The notes beneath the pieces were generated by a model. The model saw nothing but the letters and a program-made list of their open reading frames with translations. It searched no databases and was not told where the DNA came from. From contig OX578137.1 of assembly GCA_951213105.1 (NCBI GenBank), positions 55,489,236-55,553,235 on the forward strand: a DNA stretch of 64,000 nt, written 5' to 3'. Source of the DNA: Amaurobius ferox (lineage: Eukaryota; Arthropoda; Arachnida; Araneae; Amaurobiidae). Below, in pieces: positions 10,570 to 20,850 of this stretch. Within the stretch, counting starts at the first letter, position 1. Each line of letters opens with the position of its first letter. The position numbers and the translations under genes are program-made.

Positions 10570-11531
10570 ATAGGATTTTTTAGGCTATTTCGCAAACTAA
10601 TACAGGTTCTCTATTTTGTTGATCCGCGAAATTTTAATAGATTAAAATGTTCTACTAGACAAATATGCGTACCAAGTTTCGGCTCTCTAGGGCGTGAGAA
10701 TGTATGTTAAAAGTGCTATCAAATAAGCTGAAACAGACAGACAAACAGACAACCATCAGTCATGACGGGCTAAGTAACGATTTTCATTAAAGAAGGTGAG
10801 GATTTCAACCAGTTTCGAAATCAAAAATGTCGTCTTCTCTTTCAGGATATGCACGAACAGTAACCTCATTTATTCAAGTAAATTCTCCAAATGATGCCGA
10901 ACTTAAGCAAGTGCGATCACGCTTCTTGTTTGCCCTGAAGAAGAAAATATTTTTCTTTTTTTTCCGCTTTAGAAACCTGTTGACACAATTAATTTTTATG
11001 CTGTTGTCATGCGAATACTTGCTATATAACTGCATACAACTTTAAAGTTTTAACACCAGTCTTGAGCATATTTTGATTGATACTCTACCAATATTTGAAG
11101 TTAGATATCACTTAAAAATCATATGAATGTTAAATAATACTTAGCTATATTCGTTTTGGGCGCTGCGTATTATTTTAAGTATTTTTGTCTTTTTTAATTT
11201 AAGGGTTAATAATATCATTAAACAATATTAATGTCATTAATAATAGCATTAAATTGTATTAATATCCTAAAACTATATTAATGTCATTAATAATATCACT
11301 AAACTATATTAATGTCAATAAAAATATCATTTAACTGTATTAATATAATTAAACTATATTAATGTCAATAGATTCTACTTAGATGATAAAAAATTGCTCT
11401 GAAATCGATTATAAATTTTGCAAGCTCTCTATATATTTCTATGATTATTGTCACTGGTAATGTATTTACTTACTTGCACATTCCAATCCAAATATTGTGA
11501 TTACCAAGGTACCAAAAATAAATTGATTCAT
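1983..11531 (-). CDS. Gene A: secreted protein with two Kunitz/BPTI domains (4 exons)
   Basis: Spliced by eye from exons 11531-11474 (signal peptide), 7097-6915 (Kunitz 1), 2382-2152 (Kunitz 2) and 2008-1983 (terminal). All introns are phase 1 and all splice sites are GT/AG. The product would be about 166 residues, the first 19 a hydrophobic signal peptide, so it should be secreted. Kunitz domains fold around three disulfides and usually block serine proteases; in arachnids the fold also serves in venom and salivary proteins. The residue after Cys2 (P1) is Glu in domain 1 and Arg in domain 2, so only domain 2 looks like a trypsin-type inhibitor. Introns 1 and 2 hold the mariner, hAT and SINE insertions. 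The exon plan equals that of gene B, so the two are probably tandem duplicates. Venom, haemolymph or another role cannot be told from sequence. Confidence 0.78.
2152..2382 (-). CDS. Gene A exon 3: second Kunitz domain
   Basis: The exon is 231 nt, symmetric phase 1-1, between acceptor ACATTTCAG and donor GTAAGA. About 25 linker residues precede a full six-Cys Kunitz domain. Spacing is C-8-C-13-C-7-C-12-C-3-C; the 13 is two shorter than the usual 15 and is shared with the exons at 25331-25558 and 61720-61926. P1 after Cys2 is Arg, as expected of a trypsin-like inhibitor. The core FIYSGCG and the NNF motif fit the family. It sits 4.5 kb from exon 2, an intron containing the hAT and SINE copies. 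Confidence 0.92.
2625..2900 (+). mobile_element. tRNA-derived SINE, family 1, copy 1
   Basis: The head is tRNA-like, with an A-box-like TAGCTCAACGG and a perfect B box GGTTCGATTCC at about 2690-2700. The body runs through AACCCTGTAGGTTAGTGCAAA. A second diverged copy with the same order lies at about 40695-40970. The body of this copy contains TGGCGCCCGAACA, which resembles a lysine-tRNA primer binding site. The internal Pol III promoter is typical of SINEs; the 3' end was not fixed. It lies in intron 2 of gene A. Confidence 0.8.
2901..4920. other. Intron 2 of gene A, no further feature recognised
   Basis: AT-rich intronic sequence with only short open frames (for example 3199-3489 and 3489-3674 on the plus strand) that have no recognisable motif. 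No Kunitz-like cysteine pattern or clear repeat end was seen. Confidence 0.4.
4929..6560 (+). mobile_element. hAT transposon deletion derivative (copy 1)
   Basis: The ends are CAGGGGCGGCA at 4929 and its inverse TGCCGCCCCTG ending at 6560. The element is flanked by a perfect 8-bp target duplication ATTTAGAG (4921-4928 and 6561-6568), the hallmark length for hAT. The left end is unusually GC-rich, with GGGGGCGCG blocks. The 1632-bp copy holds only the C-terminal part of a transposase and is therefore non-autonomous. It has the same internal structure as the copy at 41098-43179. Confidence 0.93.
5211..6338 (+). pseudogene. hAT-family transposase remnant, C-terminal half
   Basis: An open frame from about 5211 to 5688 includes the hAT motif SDTRWSSR. 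After a stop and frame change near 5688-5760 it continues at 5762-6274. The C-terminal dimerisation region shows LTVPISSDSCER, then shifts frame again near 6165 in a T-run and goes on as LRRRKNYFRSTMGQERLSS to a stop at 6338. The BED finger and the N-terminal part of the catalytic domain are absent. The frameshifts and missing N-terminus rule out activity. The closest relatives are probably the ZMYM/DUF4371-type transposases, a family assignment from memory. Confidence 0.85.
6569..6914. other. Intron 2 of gene A next to exon 2
   Basis: Intronic sequence between the hAT copy and the Kunitz exon. It contains the donor GTAAAA at 6914-6909. Nothing else was recognised. Confidence 0.5.
6915..7097 (-). 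CDS. Gene A exon 2: first Kunitz domain
   Basis: The exon is 183 nt, symmetric phase 1-1, with acceptor TTCCCCAG and donor GTAAAA. It encodes a complete Kunitz domain with the classical spacing C-8-C-15-C-7-C-12-C-3-C, including FVYGGCGGN and the NNF motif. P1 after Cys2 is Glu, so strong trypsin inhibition is unlikely; the domain may act on another protease or have a non-inhibitory role. Its closest match in the window is the first domain of gene B (29039-29257), which shares C-x-LPP and C-x-ALF. Confidence 0.92.
7342..9158 (+). mobile_element. mariner/Tc1-type transposon with long inverted repeats
   Basis: Terminal inverted repeats of about 250 bp (7342-7588 and 8908-9158) carry matching blocks such as TTTGAAAATGGTCTC and the inner AATATGCT/AGCATATT. 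They are flanked by TA (7340-7341 and 9159-9160). The 1.8-kb element holds a broken transposase. It lies in intron 1 of gene A, and a TA microsatellite abuts its right end. Confidence 0.88.
7831..8909 (+). pseudogene. mariner/Tc1-like transposase, frameshifted
   Basis: The N-terminal part, 7831-8241, looks like the helix-turn-helix region of spider transposases: an early FYENNSS segment, then GRGRKA and ARSLDVPSSMVQKIL. After stops near 8240 the catalytic core follows in pieces: FHLHGTVN..NCRIW (about 8325-8370), IQDGAPPHIA (about 8600-8630) and SPDFNPCDFWLWG (about 8713-8751). The order fits a DDD/DDE mariner-type triad, but the first acidic block is damaged (HADFHL where DEAHFHL is usual). 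A stop near 8527 and the frame changes make it inactive. Confidence 0.86.
9161..9214. repeat. (TA)n microsatellite
   Basis: An uninterrupted TA run between two mariner-type elements that both target TA. Assembly length is likely unreliable here. Confidence 0.95.
9215..9972 (-). mobile_element. mariner-type deletion derivative, 758 bp
   Basis: The inverted ends CAGGGTGAGTCGGAATTG (9215) and their complement (ending 9972) extend inward for about 120 bp with matching blocks. TA dinucleotides flank both ends. Only the last part of a transposase gene remains, on the minus strand. It is unrelated in sequence to the element at 7342-9158. Confidence 0.87.
9429..9645 (-). pseudogene. mariner transposase C-terminal fragment
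   Basis: The minus-strand frame reads FFFWGHMKSLVYETPV, then DLVARIVVAADHI, GIFERVRQS and CNDTRGRHFEHLL to the stop. This matches the usual C-terminus of arthropod mariner-like transposases, where the third catalytic Asp lies just before F(F/L)LWG. That Asp is lost at the deletion junction (about 9640), so the fragment cannot be functional. Confidence 0.82.
9975..10110. repeat. TA-rich microsatellites
   Basis: (TA)n runs at about 9978-10015 and 10073-10098, separated by about 60 unique bases. They begin directly at the right TA of the mariner derivative. Confidence 0.9.
10111..10830. repeat. Unclassified repeat remnants with a TA run
   Basis: A GC-richer block (10150-10240) with a short stem GGGGGGTTGTGACCCCCC is followed by a (TA)n run at about 10537-10567. 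A tail with CAGACAGACAAACAGAC at about 10735-10752 resembles the tail style of the family at 1111-1255. The open frames here are driven by TA runs and show no protein motif. Origin in old transposons is likely but no family was recognised. Confidence 0.45.
11205..11372. repeat. AT-rich degenerate tandem repeat
   Basis: Repeats of the theme TATTAATGTCATTAATAATATC, in units of roughly 30 bases, for about six units. It lies about 100 bases downstream (in gene sense) of the gene A signal exon. Confidence 0.75.
11474..11531 (-). CDS. Gene A exon 1: start codon and signal peptide
   Basis: The minus strand reads ATG and 18 further codons (MNQFIFGTLVITIFGLECA), then one base A and the consensus donor GTAAGT. 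The peptide is a compact secretory signal with a hydrophobic core and small residues before the likely cleavage site. The donor is phase 1, matching the acceptor phase of the Kunitz exon at 7097. The coding length, 58 nt, equals that of the gene B signal exon at 46634-46691. Short open frames like this occur by chance, so the case rests on donor quality, phase, length match and position. Confidence 0.75.
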
Positions 11532-11910
11532 AGTGATGAAGATGAAATCACAGGCACGTCTTCTAATGGGATAAATTGCTACGTAAATAATAAGGAAATA
11601 ACAAAATTCAAATAATTAAGAAAAGTTCTTAAATTAACATAAAACAAGTTACTAAAACAGCAAGAAAAATATATAAATATGCAAATTTCGTTGGTGAAAT
11701 ATTGATGACTGTAACATTTATCAAAAATTATTTTTTCATGTTCTCATACGTGTTTATAATAATATGATTATAATAAATCATAATATACAATGTAAAACAT
11801 TTTGCAACCTTTGCTCATTTTTTTCGGCGTTTATGAAAAATTCAGCTTCATTTCTGAAATATTCAGCTAACTACCGTTTGTCGAAGTATTTTCGTATTTT
11901 TATATTTTTA
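11532..11910. promoter_or_regulatory. Presumed 5' region of gene A
   Basis: Sequence upstream of the gene A start on the minus strand. No convincing TATA box or initiator could be fixed. AT-rich, with no repeat recognised. Confidence 0.3.
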
Positions 11911-12260
11911 ACACTTTACAACATAGTTGAAAAGTTTTTATGACCTTGATCATTATTTCTGTATATATGTATGTATATCTGCTTGTTCACACGACAACTG
12001 CCGTTAAAAATCACTTTATCAAAATGAAATTTTAGTACGTTTTTCAGATAGTCCGTGTGACATATGGGAATGTAAATGAATAATATTGCACAATTAGTTT
12101 TGGATTGTACCCGAGTTTAAAAAGTAAAATACTTCGAACCCTATGGGACCTAATTTTTCAAACATTTTTTAGACAAAGTTACAATTTACAAAGTGCTTTG
12201 AAAATTTTTGGAAATATTCAAATTATCCCATAAAATAGATAAAAAAAATTGATCAAAATA
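11911..12260 (+). repeat. Diverged copy of the left-edge repeat family
   Basis: Reading plus, the order is ACACTTTACAACATAGTTG, then ACTGCCGTTAAAAATCAC, then CAAAGTTACAATTTACAAAG. This is the reverse complement of the order at 900-1255. It is a single copy without the 412-bp tandem structure. Confidence 0.75.
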
Positions 12261-12289
12261 TATTCGGTAGTTTTTACTTTTACTGCAAT

Positions 12290-12940
12290 ACATGGAAATG
12301 TATAGGGAAAGTATTGGAATCATGCCGAAAAGCGCAACTCAAGTTTTCGACGCATCTACCCGTTTTGAGACTACTAGAATACGAAAATTCTATTTTTAGC
12401 GTGACGTATGTGTGTGTGTCTTTCTGTGCAATGTATGTATCCACTCTAACTCAAAAACTAATCGACCAAATTTCATAAAATTTGGTGGGTAAGTCACTTG
12501 TGTGTGACTAGTGCTGATTAGTTTTTGGTATGATTTGGGATAAAAAAAAAACGCCTTTTTTGCGAAATGGCTCTCAAAAATCGTCAAAATCTAAAATAAA
12601 AAAGTATGTAACTACATATATCAATAAAATGCTTGTTTTATACTTAGCGTTCAACGATGAAAAGAATAATACCAATCCCATTACACTAGGACTAGTCGTT
12701 CTCGAGATATTTTAGAGTTTTGTATTTTCGCTATGTCACCTTTGAAAATAAGTCCAGTTACCAAACGACAACGAAAATTGAATTAAAAGTACAAATTCAG
12801 TGTAATTTAATACAATTATGACTCTTATTTTGTGTAATTAAACTCAATTTAATAAATTATTGAAGAAAAAGAGAACATGAAGATGAGTCTGCAGGGAAAG
12901 TCATGTGCTGCCCACATCATATTTCTTAAATAAAAATTAA
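12290..12940 (+). repeat. Old relative of the GT-microsatellite hairpin family
   Basis: It begins with a damaged hairpin (ATGTATAGGGAAAGTATTGG), has a short GT run (about 12408-12420) and the CTCGAGATATTTTAGAG block. It ends with GGAAAGTCATGTGCTGCCCACATCA (shown here as the shared end motif). The layout follows copies A-H from 15.5 kb on but sequence identity is low, so it is probably an older subfamily. Confidence 0.55.
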
Positions 12941-13058
12941 AATATTAATTTCACCTATATTATATGAAGAAATCAAGTGACCCACTTCAAAATAATATAT
13001 GGCATCCATCTTTTCTCAATATCAAAATCGTGATTTGTAAAGTTCTTTTAATTTTATA

Positions 13059-13095
13059 TTTAGTGTCCTAAATCTGTCCTAAATCCGCTTTATTT
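13059..13095. repeat. Solo pogo-like terminal repeat fragment
   Basis: AGTGTCCTAAATCTGTCC followed by CCTAAATCCGC matches the end of the pogo-like element at about 25720 (AGTGCCCTAAATCCGTCC and CCCTAAATTCGG). No second end is seen nearby. Confidence 0.45.
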
Positions 13096-15534
13096 TTGTG
13101 TATTTGCTGCTCATCAATATTCTGCGCCAACGCAATTACAATATTTTGTAGTTTAAATGATCGTCAAACTTTGATTATTTCTACAACGAAGCCCAATTTC
13201 AACGTATGCAGCATGTAAACAAATTAAGTTATAAGATGAATTGTATAAGAATTGCAGATTTTTTTTAACCTAAAATTCTTTAGTTCTAGAGTCTGGAATA
13301 CAGGTGATATGAATGAAATAGTTATGGATTTTATATAGAGAAGCAGACGATTTTATATCATTGTCTTTTTGATGAAGTTTTAAACATGGAGTTAGAAAGC
13401 ACTTTTACCTCCATGGTTTAAAGTTTTAAGTAAAATAAATTATTGTGGTGCTGCGATAATTTTGAAAATATCACCGCCAAATGTATCGCATTTTAGAAAT
13501 GTTTAATTAAATTGCATTGCTGTTGGAAAGGGTTTCATAATCAATGCTTTATGCATGATTGATCTTTCTTGTTATATATACATTTTCATAATTATCAGGA
13601 ACCTTACTCCCCATTACGGACGGGTGACTCCCCCGAAACTTTCAGTAACATGCTTGAAAATGTTATACAGTGTAGATGTTGAAGCAAATGATTGTGTCAG
13701 AGCTATATATATGATAAAAGTGGGAAGTATTACTATAACTACCAATTAAGTAGTTACATGTTTAGTAGCATTCATAATAAAATAATTTTTCCGTTTATAT
13801 GTCACATTAGATAATATAGTGGAATAAAGTGAGGTGAAGTAACAGAAGCAACATTCCACTCACAATGAAAGTCAATGTTTTTATCAATTAAAGCAAACGT
13901 TTTAATGGCTTACACGATGTTATACTGAAAGTTGTATCCACTAATTTCAACATACGCAATCGGTACATTTTTACCTCACAAACAGCTTTTCCTTAAAATT
14001 GTTTTTACTCCGAGATGATTATATGAAACTTCCTGCTTGGATTAAATCGTAAGGAGCCTTTTTTTTTTTTTTTTTTTTTGCTGACATCACTTGCAGTGTG
14101 TCAAGTATTTTGCTGTAATCATTTCGCTTCTCTTGTTTCAACCCACTGCATACTACTGGCTGTATTTCAACAGGTCTACTATCAAACTATCTCTACTATC
14201 AAAATGTATCACCCTATGTTTGAATCTATTTGTGCATATACGTATTTTTAAATATTGCTGCCTTTGTCAATTCTTGGCATAGAGGTTTTCGTTTGTCTTA
14301 AAAAAAAGTCACAGATCTGAATGTGTGCATGAGCTAGTATTTCAAAGATAAATGTTATTAAAATACTCATCTAAGCTATCGCGATAAAAGTTATTTCAAA
14401 GGAAATATTCAAAACTGGAAGAAAAATATTTATACTTTTCTGGGTTTTTTTATATTTTGACGTCTTTTTGAAAATTTTAAACAAGAACTGTTTCATTGCC
14501 ATGAAAATATGTTAGAAAAATAAAGAACATGTTTAAAACATTCTAAAGTTTGTATTAATATATTAATACAAGCATAATCAAATCGTAAATAATTAACTTC
14601 TCACAAAAAATAATATTTAATAATGTTTTTATCCAATTATTATGAGAGTTAAATGTTTGCAACCAGAAAAAGTGCTACAAAATTCAAATTTATCCCAAAA
14701 ACAATTTTAATTCAAAGAGTTGTTAAGTAATGTCTCATGATATCGCATTGGCATTTTCTCCTTCTCAGATGTTGTTGAAGTTAAATGTTTACAACTTAAT
14801 TTTTTTTTTCGATTTTTTTTTTCTAAATTTATAACTTTAAAATTTTAGAGATATTTTTTCCTTACCAAACGCAAACGCTGATCAAATCTAATGCATATCT
14901 CAATATTTTACTGACCGTTTTGCAATTAATTTTCACGAAGAATACGGATATTTAATCATTTTATTTTTCCTGTCTAAATTGGAAGTTGGCTAAATGTCCA
15001 TCTGAAAGTTAAAGCCTCTATGTTAAAATCTCGTTTTAGGTAAGTATATTATTCCTAGAGTTAGTAGTGATATTAAATCACTTTATATAACAAGCTGTAT
15101 TTTGAATTGTTGATCCTTTTATTTTCTTGTATACATCTTTATAGAAAGATTAGAAATCTGGCTAATGTCTAGTAGTTGCATGTTCAATTCTTGTCCAAAA
15201 CTTTAAGTCAAAACAAAATCAAAACAGACAATTGTAAAACAACGTGCTAAATAATGCATCAGGAAATTGTTAACTTATTTATTTTTAGTGAAGTGGTCTA
15301 ACTTTTTAACTCTTATGTGTAAAGAGTGGAAATATATGTTTTTAAAAATTTTAATGCCGTGTGTAATAGATGAAAAGGTAAATATGAAATTACAAAGTAT
15401 GAACGTTCCACAATATGATATTCCACAGATATTCTTCAAACGAATTAAATTGCAACCCAGCGTTTACTTTATTGCATGAGAAATTTCGGTTATACTCTCT
15501 TTATAAGTAGAAAAAATATAACTGACATATATTA
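13096..15534. other. Intergenic, no feature recognised
   Basis: AT-rich spacer between gene A and the repeats downstream of gene B. It contains a poly-T run (about 14061-14080). Short open frames (13555-13749, 14091-14282, 15267-15479) lack motifs. Confidence 0.4.
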
Positions 15535-16509
15535 TTTTCCTTATATATATAATGTATAAGGAAAGTATTGTGACGGGATCGAAAATTCGAATTCGAGTTT
15601 TCGACGGGAGACCATGTTTCAAGCATCCCTGATCACGAATCAAACATTTTTGAGGTGATGTCTTTGTGTGTGTGTGTGTATGTGTGTGTGAAAGAATGTG
15701 TGAAAGTATGTGTGTGTGTGTGTGTCAGTGAGCCTATGGAGACGATATCTCACGAACGAATGGAGCTATTCGAATGACATTTAGTACAAAAATCACAATC
15801 CGTGAATACTGGAAGCTTATTGTTTTTAAACGAAATCGAATGTCCAGAATCCCCCTAAATTTTCGAGTGAAATTGTGAAAAAAATCATCAAAAAATCAAA
15901 ATAGTTAATAAAGTTACACAAATAGACATTTCTTATGTAATTTTTTCTTAGAAAACGATTGACATAAATTTTAGAACGTTAACATGAACCGTTCTCGAGA
16001 TATTGCACATTTTTCTAAAAAAATATCAAAAAGTCATATAAAATAAAAAATATATATTTCCTATTGAGAAACATGTTCACTTTTCATATGTAATACCATG
16101 CGATAAATTTGGTGACATCATTCTCGTGGATTTAGCTCGTTCCATTCATGAGAAAAGATACTTGGAGTAATACTTTTGTATTTGAACGCCAATAATCATT
16201 TATCTGCCAAAATAATAACTTATTTCTCCTTCAGTAAAGCTTGGCGAGATTTTGGCGACGAATTTGGCGGAATGTCGCCAACTTGGCGACTTTTTGAAGT
16301 ATTGCCAAATGGATAAAAATGACGCTAAATCAATGAAAATGATGGCAAATTGTCAAAAATTCAATATCTTGAAAAGAATATAAGTATCTACTATAAAAAA
16401 AACCTATTTTTTGTACTGTAAAAATAGTAAATTCATAAGGAAAGTCATATATAAGGAAGGAGTCATATATAGCATTATATAAGGAAAGTCATGTGTTGCC
16501 CACATCAGA
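15535..16509 (+). mobile_element. GT-hairpin element copy A (HINE/DINE-like)
   Basis: It starts with a hairpin (TTTCCTTATA..TATAAGGAAAG), then TGTGACGG..TCGAAAATTCG, the GT microsatellite at about 15666-15725, then conserved blocks including CTCGAGATATTGCACA and GTGACATCATTCTCGTGG. Near its end it has the TCGCCAACTTGGCGA palindrome, and it ends CCCACATCAGA followed by T. No open frame. A short terminal duplication occurs at about 16436-16485. See copy H for the consensus order. Confidence 0.8.
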
Positions 16510-17169
16510 TTCTTTATTTAATGCATAAGGTGCACTGTTGGTGTATGGTACACTGTATATATATCGAATGAAATGCTCAAATTTCAAAAAAAAAATTATA
16601 TAATTTCGCATCCCATATATATATATATGACTTTTTCTTATACAAATAAATTTTGATTTTTTGGGAATAAAAATATAAAAACTAAGCCATCTTCTAATTG
16701 GTTTACGTTGAAATGCAGTAAGCCTTTTTGATCAGCAGATAAAAGTATTCACGCAAAATGTGACTCTAGTTGTTTTAACTGTTATGTTTACGAAACACAA
16801 AATTTATTTTTAATTAATGAATAATTATTTATTACCAACAATATTAATTCCATCTCATGTAACAGCTACATACTTTCCCAATGTCCATTTGAAAATGTCG
16901 ACTCAATTAAACACTCATATTCTTCATATTTCAAAATATTTAAATCATCTTGTGTTGCAAATATTATCTCAATGAAAAAATTGGTTTGTTTTTTCAGATT
17001 TTCGGATTGAATGCAGTTTATCTGTGCCAATATAAACTGTTTTGATACCATAACCATCAATATAGTAGTTCAAACAATATATTTCCTCCATATATCAAAT
17101 ATTACAACGAATACTTCTGAAATTGTTGTTGTTTCCTCGTTGGAAATAATGCTATGAAAATATAAAAAT
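16510..17169. other. Intergenic, no gene accepted
   Basis: Contains a short (TA)n run near 16613-16630. A minus-strand frame at 16866-17060 ends beside a GTATGT donor-like site but has no recognisable domain. Confidence 0.35.
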
Positions 17170-17385
17170 TCGCATAATTAGATCATGAGAATTACTAAAA
17201 TAATTATGAGAAGTTTTAAAAATATGATTATGAGAATTACTAAAATAATGAGAATCAGAATTACTAAAAATATAATCTTGTGAATTTTTTATGTGAATAT
17301 GAGAATAACTAAAGCTATGATCCTGAGAATTACTAATAAATATGATTTTAAAAATTATTAAAAATATAATCAAAAGAGTTACTGA
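17170..17385. repeat. Degenerate ~22-bp tandem repeat
   Basis: Variants of ATGATTATGAGAATTACTAAAA occur about nine times with indels. It creates a spurious minus-strand open frame. Confidence 0.75.
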
Positions 17386-17720
17386 ATATTATATTTAGTT
17401 CTAATTTTTAATATATTGTATCTACACATAAAATTTGAAAGTAGTAGGTCAATTCGTTCTTGAGTTACCATGTCACAACTCCCACATATATACACATACA
17501 CAAACATGCATACACATAGACATATACACACATATATATACACATACGCACATAAACGAAAATATTTTGATAAGTGTTCGAGATGGGTTCATGAGATTTT
17601 AAAACACGTTTATATCCCTCAAAATCCCGACTTCAGAAATTTTCACTAGAAAAAAACTTTCTCTATACACTAGTATCAGAAAGAAAACTTAATATTTTAC
17701 TAACATTTTAAGATATTTTT

Positions 17721-17840
17721 ACTTTCCTTATATATATAGTATAATGTATAAGGAAAGCATCGTGACGGGGTCGAAAATTCGATTTCGAGTTTTCGACGGA
17801 AGAGCACGTTTCAAGCATCCCAGATCACGAATCGAACATG

Positions 17841-17878
<38 letters not shown>

Positions 17879-18613
17879 TGGAGACGATATCTCACTAACG
17901 AATGGAGCGAGTCGAATGAAATTTAGTACAAAAATTACAATCCGTGAATACTGGAAGCCTATTGTTTTTAAACACAATCGAATGTTTAGAACTCCCTAAA
18001 TTTTCAAGTGATATTTTGAAAAAATCTTCAAAAAATCAAAACCTTTAATAAAGTTACGCAAATAGACATTTCTTACGTAACCTTAGAAAACGATTGACAT
18101 AAACTTTAGAACACTAGCATGAACCGTTCTCGAGATATTGCACATTTTTCAAATAAATTTATCAAAAAATCCTATAAATTAAAAAAATTATTAACTGTTG
18201 AGAAATCTGTTCACTTTTAATATGTAATATCATGCGGTAAATTTGGTAAAATCATTATCCTGGATCTAGCTCGTTTCATTCATAAGAAAATATACTTTGA
18301 GTAATACTTTTGTATTTGAACGCCATTAGTCATTTATCTGCTATAAGAATAGCTTATTTCTCCTTCCATAACGCTTGGCGAGATTTTGGCGACGAATTTG
18401 GTGGAATGTTGGAAGAGAACTGGGAGATTTTTTTTTAATGTTGACAAATTAATGAAAATCTCGTCAAATGGATAAAAATGACGTTTAATTGACGAAAATT
18501 CAATATCTTGGAAAGAATATAAGTATCTACTATAAGAATAACCTATTTTTTAACTGTAAAAGTAGTAACTTCATTGCATTATATAAGGAAAGTCATGTGC
18601 TGCCCACATCAGA
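17721..18613 (+). mobile_element. GT-hairpin element copy B
   Basis: Same block order as the other copies. The hairpin is at 17721-17757 and the GT run at about 17842-17877. The end is CCCACATCAGA at 18613. The GGCGA palindrome is damaged in this copy. Confidence 0.8.
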
Positions 18614-19109
18614 TATTTTAAATAATAACATGGAAACGAAAATATCATTGAAACATGCATTTACTGTTATTCCAATGCTAAAAACATTTCGCGTTTAATG
18701 GAACTAAATTACATTATATAGAACTGGTTAAATGTTAAACATATTATTAAATGTGATATGTCGTTCTTATTGCAAATATCACTACGAACCGGTTTCGCAG
18801 TTATTATGCACTCGTCAAAGTAGGAAAGTAGATACTTGAAATGAGATGGTCGGAAAGGGCAGCTTATTAAGGATATGTTTTTACAAAATGAGTTTCATTA
18901 AATTATAAGTAAATTAAATCAAGCAAAATGATATTTACTTACTCGCAAATTAGTTCCCGCCTTGTGTTTTACATCCGGGCTAGTCCATATTACAAATGAA
19001 GCAAAAACGCTGGCCTTCTAATCGTCTGATAACGCTAGTAGGAAATGAAAATAATCAAAAAATGACCGATGTTCTTTCACGTTTAGAAATATTCCACTTT
19101 ATAGTTATT
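18614..19109. other. Intergenic, no feature recognised
   Basis: Unique-looking AT-rich sequence between copies B and C of the hairpin element. Confidence 0.35.
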
Positions 19110-20044
19110 ACTCTCCCTATATACATAATGTATAAGGAAAGTTTTGTGACGGGGTCGAAAATGTAAATTCTAATTTTCGACGGGAGAGCACGTCTCAAGC
19201 ATCCCTGATCACGAATCAAGCATTTTTGAGGTGATGTCTGTGTGTGTGTGTGTGTGTGTGTGTGGTGTGTCCGTGTGTGTGAGTCTGTGGAGACAATTTC
19301 TCACGAACGAACGAATGGAACACTTTGAATGAAATTTGGTACAAAAATCACAATCCGTGAATACTGGAAGCCTGTTGTTTTTAAATTTAAACGAATGTTC
19401 TGAACCCGCTAAATTTTCGGGTGAAATTTTGAAAAACAACAAAAAATCAAAGCCTTTTATAAAGTTACGCAAATAGGCATTTCTTGTATAATTTTTCCTT
19501 AGAAAAAGATTGACATAAACTTTAAAACGGTAACATGAACCGTTCTCGAGATATTGCACATTTTTCAAATTAATTTATCAAAATATCCCATAAATGAAAT
19601 AAAATATTAACTGTTGAGAATCATGTTCTCTTTTCATATATAATATCATGCGATAAATTTGGTGACATCATTCTGGTAGATCTAGCTTGTACCATTCATG
19701 AGAAAAGATACTTTGAGTAATACTTTTGTATTTGAACGCCAATAGTCATTTATCTGCTATAAGAATAACTCATTTCTCCGTACATAACGCTTGGCGAGAC
19801 TTTGGCGACGAATTTGGCGGAATGTCGCCAACTTGGCGGTTTTTTAAATGTAGCCAATTTAATGAAAATCTCGCCAAATGGATAAAAATGACGCTAAATC
19901 TGTGAAAATGACGGCTAATTGTCGAAAATTTAATATCTTGGAAAGAATATAAATATATTCTATAAGAAACACCTATTTTTGTTACTGTAAAAGTAGTAAA
20001 TTCATTGCATTATATGAGGAAAGTCATGTGTTGTCCGCATCAGA
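19110..20044 (+). mobile_element. GT-hairpin element copy C
   Basis: Hairpin at about 19110-19141, GT run at about 19237-19264, the TCGCCAACTTGGCGG near-palindrome at about 19823-19838, and the end CCGCATCAGA at 20044. Non-coding. Confidence 0.8.
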
Positions 20045-20419
20045 TTTTTACTAGGTAATAATGCATACCAGCAATAAACTTGTAATAAAATTGCATTGAT
20101 TTATTTATACTTCAATAGTTTATCACTCACTGCATATAGCAACAACCAGGAATTACCGCTCACGTATTAAATATATGCGTACATACATATCGCGTGACTA
20201 CTTACATGTTTTATTAAGAAAGAAACCTACTTAGCCATCCAGGTTGAAAACATTATCTTGTAAAACATTTTTATGGTCTACACTCTCAAATTCTCATTGT
20301 ACACACGTATACACATCAAGATTTCAAAGCCCAATTACCGTATATTATTCTCACCCGGTTTAAGTAATATTTAAGAGTTTTCGCCAACCAAGAACGAATT
20401 AGTTACAAAAGTTGTTTAT

Positions 20420-20457
20420 GTGGTCTCATACACAGATTACTGTGTATTCAAGACCAC
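20420..20457. repeat. 15-bp inverted repeat hairpin
   Basis: GTGGTCT (20420-20426) pairs with AGACCAC (20451-20457), and ATACACAG (20428-20435) pairs with CTGTGTAT (20440-20447), around the 4-base loop ATTA. A 1x3 internal loop separates the two stem parts. Confidence 0.85.
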
Positions 20458-20804
20458 TGTTATACTCGCGGTAAATTGCCATAAACATACAAATACCACA
20501 TAATATTTAGCTTGCCTTAAACAGTCTTCTATATTATGAACATTTTTGTAACGTGAATTTTGTTTAAATACCAATCATTAAATATTTTTCCCAAACCCCT
20601 TCGTCCGAAAAAAAGAAGACTGCTTTAAACAGATTTATCTGATTAGATTAACTCAACATAACTCAACATGCCCTTCAACTATCAAATTTCTCAGAAAATA
20701 AACACTTACAGAACTTTCTTGAAATCAGGTATATGTCAGAAAGATGACAAAAATTTTATCTTTATCTTAGCAGTTGTTAAGGGCATACCTGTTCTCTTAG
20801 CCTG

Positions 20805-20850
20805 AAGAAGGAGGCTTACAACGCCCTCGAAACAATTGTAGTCACCTTAG
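20805..20850 (+). ncRNA. Possible hammerhead-ribozyme-like core
   Basis: The strand reads CTGAAGA (fits CUGANGA), then a GC-rich stem-loop AGGAGGC..GCCCTC, then CGAAAC (fits the GAAA strand), followed by the self-complementary ACAATTGT. Minimal hammerheads of this kind accompany Penelope-like and other retroelements. Stem I and a cleavage site could not be fixed, so this is only a candidate. Confidence 0.25.

Noticed and set aside
16866..17060. Minus-strand frame ending at a GTATGT donor in phase 1, considered as a Kunitz-gene exon
   Set aside because: No in-phase acceptor, no cysteine pattern and no signal-like stretch; position between genes A and B gives no support.
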